Below are positions 62,711 through 64,000 of a stretch of 64,000 nt of DNA, one piece after another. The stretch comes from Winogradskyella algicola (lineage in GTDB: Bacteria; Bacteroidota; Bacteroidia; Flavobacteriales; Flavobacteriaceae), in NCBI RefSeq assembly GCF_005869935.1, contig NZ_SZQF01000001.1:434001-498000 (forward strand), given 5' to 3'. The notes under the pieces were generated by a model. That model saw nothing but the letters and a program-made list of their open reading frames with translations. It made no database searches and was not told where the DNA came from. Numbering within the stretch: position 1 is the stretch's first letter; every line of letters starts with the position of its first letter. Made by a program: the position numbers and the translations under genes.

Positions 62711-63508
62711 ATGAAAACGATTTTAGTTCCTGTTGGGTCTTCAAAAAACGCAAAATCGCATTTGCAATATGCCGTTGATTTTGCCAAAGCATTTGGTGCA
62801 AAGTTATATGTGGTTCAAATATATAACGTTTACACCAAAGCAGGAACTATGATAAAAGTAGATCATATTTTAGAGCGAGAGTCTAAAGCTTTTTTAGAAG
62901 CACACGTTGCTTCTATTAATACTAGAGGTGTTGAGGTAGTTACCAAAACCTTTAAAGGAAAATTAATTGATACCATTGAAAAAGTTAGTCATGCTTTAGA
63001 TGTGGATTTAATTATTTTAGAACCAAGGACCAACTCCATTAAAGATGAAGTTTATTTAGGAAAAACCTCTGGGAAGATTATAAAAAGAACTCAAATACCA
63101 GCATTAATTGTTCCAGAAGGTTATGTTTACAAACCAATAGTAAAGATGTTATTGGCTTTAAAATCTGCTATAATTAAGCGCGAAGGAGTCTTACAACCAA
63201 TTCACAGTATAAAAAACCAGTTTAAAGCAGTTCTTAATTTATTATTAGTAAAAACACCGTATCATAATCCTGAAGATTTTGAAGTAAATGAAGAACTAAA
63301 GGCGATTATTACTAATACGACTAAAGCTGAAAGCCCAACAACCTTTCAGGCTGTATTGGAGCATTACAAGAATCATAGTCCAGATTTGTTGTGCGTGGTA
63401 AGGCGCAAGCGAGGGTTTTTCACGAAACTTTGGGAAGATGATGTCATTTTGAAAAAAGATTTTCACAGTTCTACTATACCTGTTTTAGTGTTGAGTGGAT
63501 TAAAGTAA
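62711..63508 (+). CDS. Universal stress protein family
   Basis: 265 residues. The N-terminal ~140 residues are a UspA domain: MKTILVPVGSSKNAKSHLQYAVDFAKAFGAKLYVVQIY, then 'LDVDLIILEPRTNSIKDEVYLGKTSGKIIKRTQIPALIVPEG', where the usual GxxGxxGS ATP loop is replaced by LGKTSGK-like residues, so nucleotide binding is doubtful. The second half is a degenerate repeat ending in 'PVLVLSGLK'. Tandem Usp proteins modulate survival under stress. Function here not known. Confidence 0.87.
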   Translation: MKTILVPVGSSKNAKSHLQYAVDFAKAFGAKLYVVQIYNVYTKAGTMIKVDHILERESKAFLEAHVASINTRGVEVVTKTFKGKLIDTIEKVSHALDVDLIILEPRTNSIKDEVYLGKTSGKIIKRTQIPALIVPEGYVYKPIVKMLLALKSAIIKREGVLQPIHSIKNQFKAVLNLLLVKTPYHNPEDFEVNEELKAIITNTTKAESPTTFQAVLEHYKNHSPDLLCVVRRKRGFFTKLWEDDVILKKDFHSSTIPVLVLSGLK

Positions 63509-63559
63509 TGTTAATATTAAATGTAGATAATACCAAAAGGATATATATTTTTATTATGT

Positions 63560-63751
63560 ATGTTTTCTTATGTTTTTATTTTAGGATGGCTACATAATAA
63601 GAAGTTTATGAAGTCTCGGTTTTATTTAAATAAAATAAAATCTAAAGGTTATTTTTATGAACTAGGCTTTTATTTATTAGTTTCAATAGTGTTTATAATA
63701 ACTCTTTTTTTAATAAGTTTTATATTGTTAGAGATATTGAGTATATATTGA
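63560..63751 (+). CDS. Possible small membrane protein
   Basis: 63 residues, or 47 from the ATG at 63608 (MKSRFYLNKIKSKGYFYELG). Basic N-terminus followed by a long hydrophobic stretch (FYLLVSIVFIITLFLISFILLEI). It ends 5 nt before tRNA-Ala. AT-rich composition makes such a frame easy to get by chance, so it is only tentative. Confidence 0.3.
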   Translation: MFSYVFILGWLHNKKFMKSRFYLNKIKSKGYFYELGFYLLVSIVFIITLFLISFILLEILSIY

Positions 63752-63755
63752 ATTT

Positions 63756-63829
63756 GGGGCATTAGCTCAGCTGGCTAGAGCGCTACGCTGGCAGCGTAGA
63801 GGTCATCGGTTCGACTCCGATATGCTCCA
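63756..63829 (+). tRNA. tRNA-Ala (GGC)
   Basis: 74-nt cloverleaf: acceptor GGGGCAT with ATGCTCC, containing the alanine identity pair G3-T70; anticodon stem CTACG/CGTAG with loop CTGGCAG (anticodon GGC); T-arm ATCGGTTCGACTCCGAT. CCA is not encoded (ACA follows). Reads GCC/GCT codons. Confidence 0.95.
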
Positions 63830-63830
63830 C

Positions 63831-63862
63831 AAAACTCGTCATTTTAGACGAGTTTTTTATTT
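63831..63862. terminator. Bidirectional terminator between tRNA-Ala and the alpha/beta hydrolase gene
   Basis: AAAACTCGTC-ATTTTA-GACGAGTTTT, with A- and T-runs on both sides; overlaps the stop codon of the minus-strand gene. Confidence 0.87.
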
Positions 63863-64000
63863 TATAAATTCAATTATAGAAGAAACTACATTACTTAGTT
63901 CAGAAGTAAGCGCTTCCTCATTCCAAGGGTGTCTAATATTAAACACATGATCGGCTCCTTTTATAATTTCCAGTTGACTTTTTGGGTTCCATTTATGCAA
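63857..64000 (-). CDS. Alpha/beta hydrolase, C-terminal fragment (5' end outside window)
   Basis: 47 codons are visible, open at the window edge, ending in TAA at 63857. The translated tail contains 'IIKGADHVFNIRHPWN', the catalytic-histidine region (GADHxF) of dienelactone-hydrolase-like alpha/beta hydrolases, and a terminal helix (ELSNVVSSIIEFIK). The nucleophile and acid are outside the window. Family assignment rests on this short motif only. Confidence 0.7.
   Translation of the reverse strand: MHKWNPKSQLEIIKGADHVFNIRHPWNEEALTSELSNVVSSIIEFIK

Noticed and set aside
1..64000. CRISPR arrays, rRNA genes, insertion sequences, prophage
   Set aside because: No regularly spaced repeats, transposase or integrase motifs or rRNA-like sequence were seen; the only dispersed repeats are short palindromes.

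Overview
The window is AT-rich chromosomal DNA from a member of the Bacteroidota, most probably a marine Flavobacteriaceae (Winogradskyella/Psychroserpens-like; genus not provable from sequence alone). The signs are: three proteins with type IX secretion C-terminal sorting domains, SusC-type and OMP-type TonB-dependent barrels, abundant short lipoproteins, TAnnTTTG promoter boxes with few recognisable Shine-Dalgarno sequences, several TTG starts, and Bacteroidota-typical genes (PID-CTERM-like small protein, SO2930-type dihaem cytochrome, E. coli-like yceD-rpmF-fabH order). No rRNA, CRISPR array, phage or insertion sequence was seen. Two tRNAs are present, anticodon CAT (probably Ile2) and Ala-GGC.

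Layout. 0-8.7 kb: tail of an outer-membrane receptor, a TolB-like propeller lipoprotein, an M28 peptidase with PDZ domain, dusB, an FtsX/LolE-like permease, rbfA and methylmalonyl-CoA epimerase. 8.8-15 kb: tRNA, small PID-CTERM-like protein, ribE, pdxA, then yceD-rpmF-fabH-accB-accC (fatty-acid initiation). 15-18 kb: a secreted reprolysin-like metalloprotease. 18-29 kb: an amine-oxidase-like flavoenzyme, a GreA-like protein, then a compact biosynthetic cluster: YceI, FAD oxidoreductase, methyltransferase, type III polyketide synthase, FabL-like reductase, FabZ-like dehydratase, ketosynthase, acyl carrier protein, phosphopantetheinyl transferase and an MMPL exporter. I infer a dedicated fatty-acid synthase module feeding a type III PKS to make, tailor and export a phenolic lipid or alkylpyrone. 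29-45 kb: ABC ATPase, an ASPIC/UnbV-FG-GAP type IX cargo in an operon with a dihaem cytochrome, prolyl oligopeptidase, asd, mscL, alr-tdk, a type IX (gliding-type CTD) DUF11 adhesin-like protein and rsmI.

46-53.5 kb holds the most unusual locus: a two-gene operon in which a SusC-like barrel has its carboxypeptidase-regulatory domain and barrel but no plug, while the alpha-2-macroglobulin encoded 5 bp downstream carries a complete SusC-type plug inserted between its MG domains, plus an intact CxEQ thioester motif. No SusD gene is present. I infer a split receptor whose plug is delivered by, or docks, the macroglobulin. Its promoter has a 13-bp direct repeat at exactly 21-bp spacing, and a near-identical hairpin lies at both borders of the operon.

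53.5-64 kb: YwqK-like lipoprotein, carboxymuconolactone-decarboxylase-like and OsmC redox proteins, recJ, an MFS exporter, lpxH (with a repeat inserted in its reading frame), queD, a prolyl-4-hydroxylase-like enzyme, two previously uncalled tiny membrane peptides, a MATE transporter, a GNAT enzyme, a universal stress protein, tRNA-Ala, and the 3' end of an alpha/beta hydrolase. Recurrent patterns are five convergent gene pairs overlapping by exactly 4 nt at their stop codons, and short dispersed repeats concentrated in the polyketide cluster.
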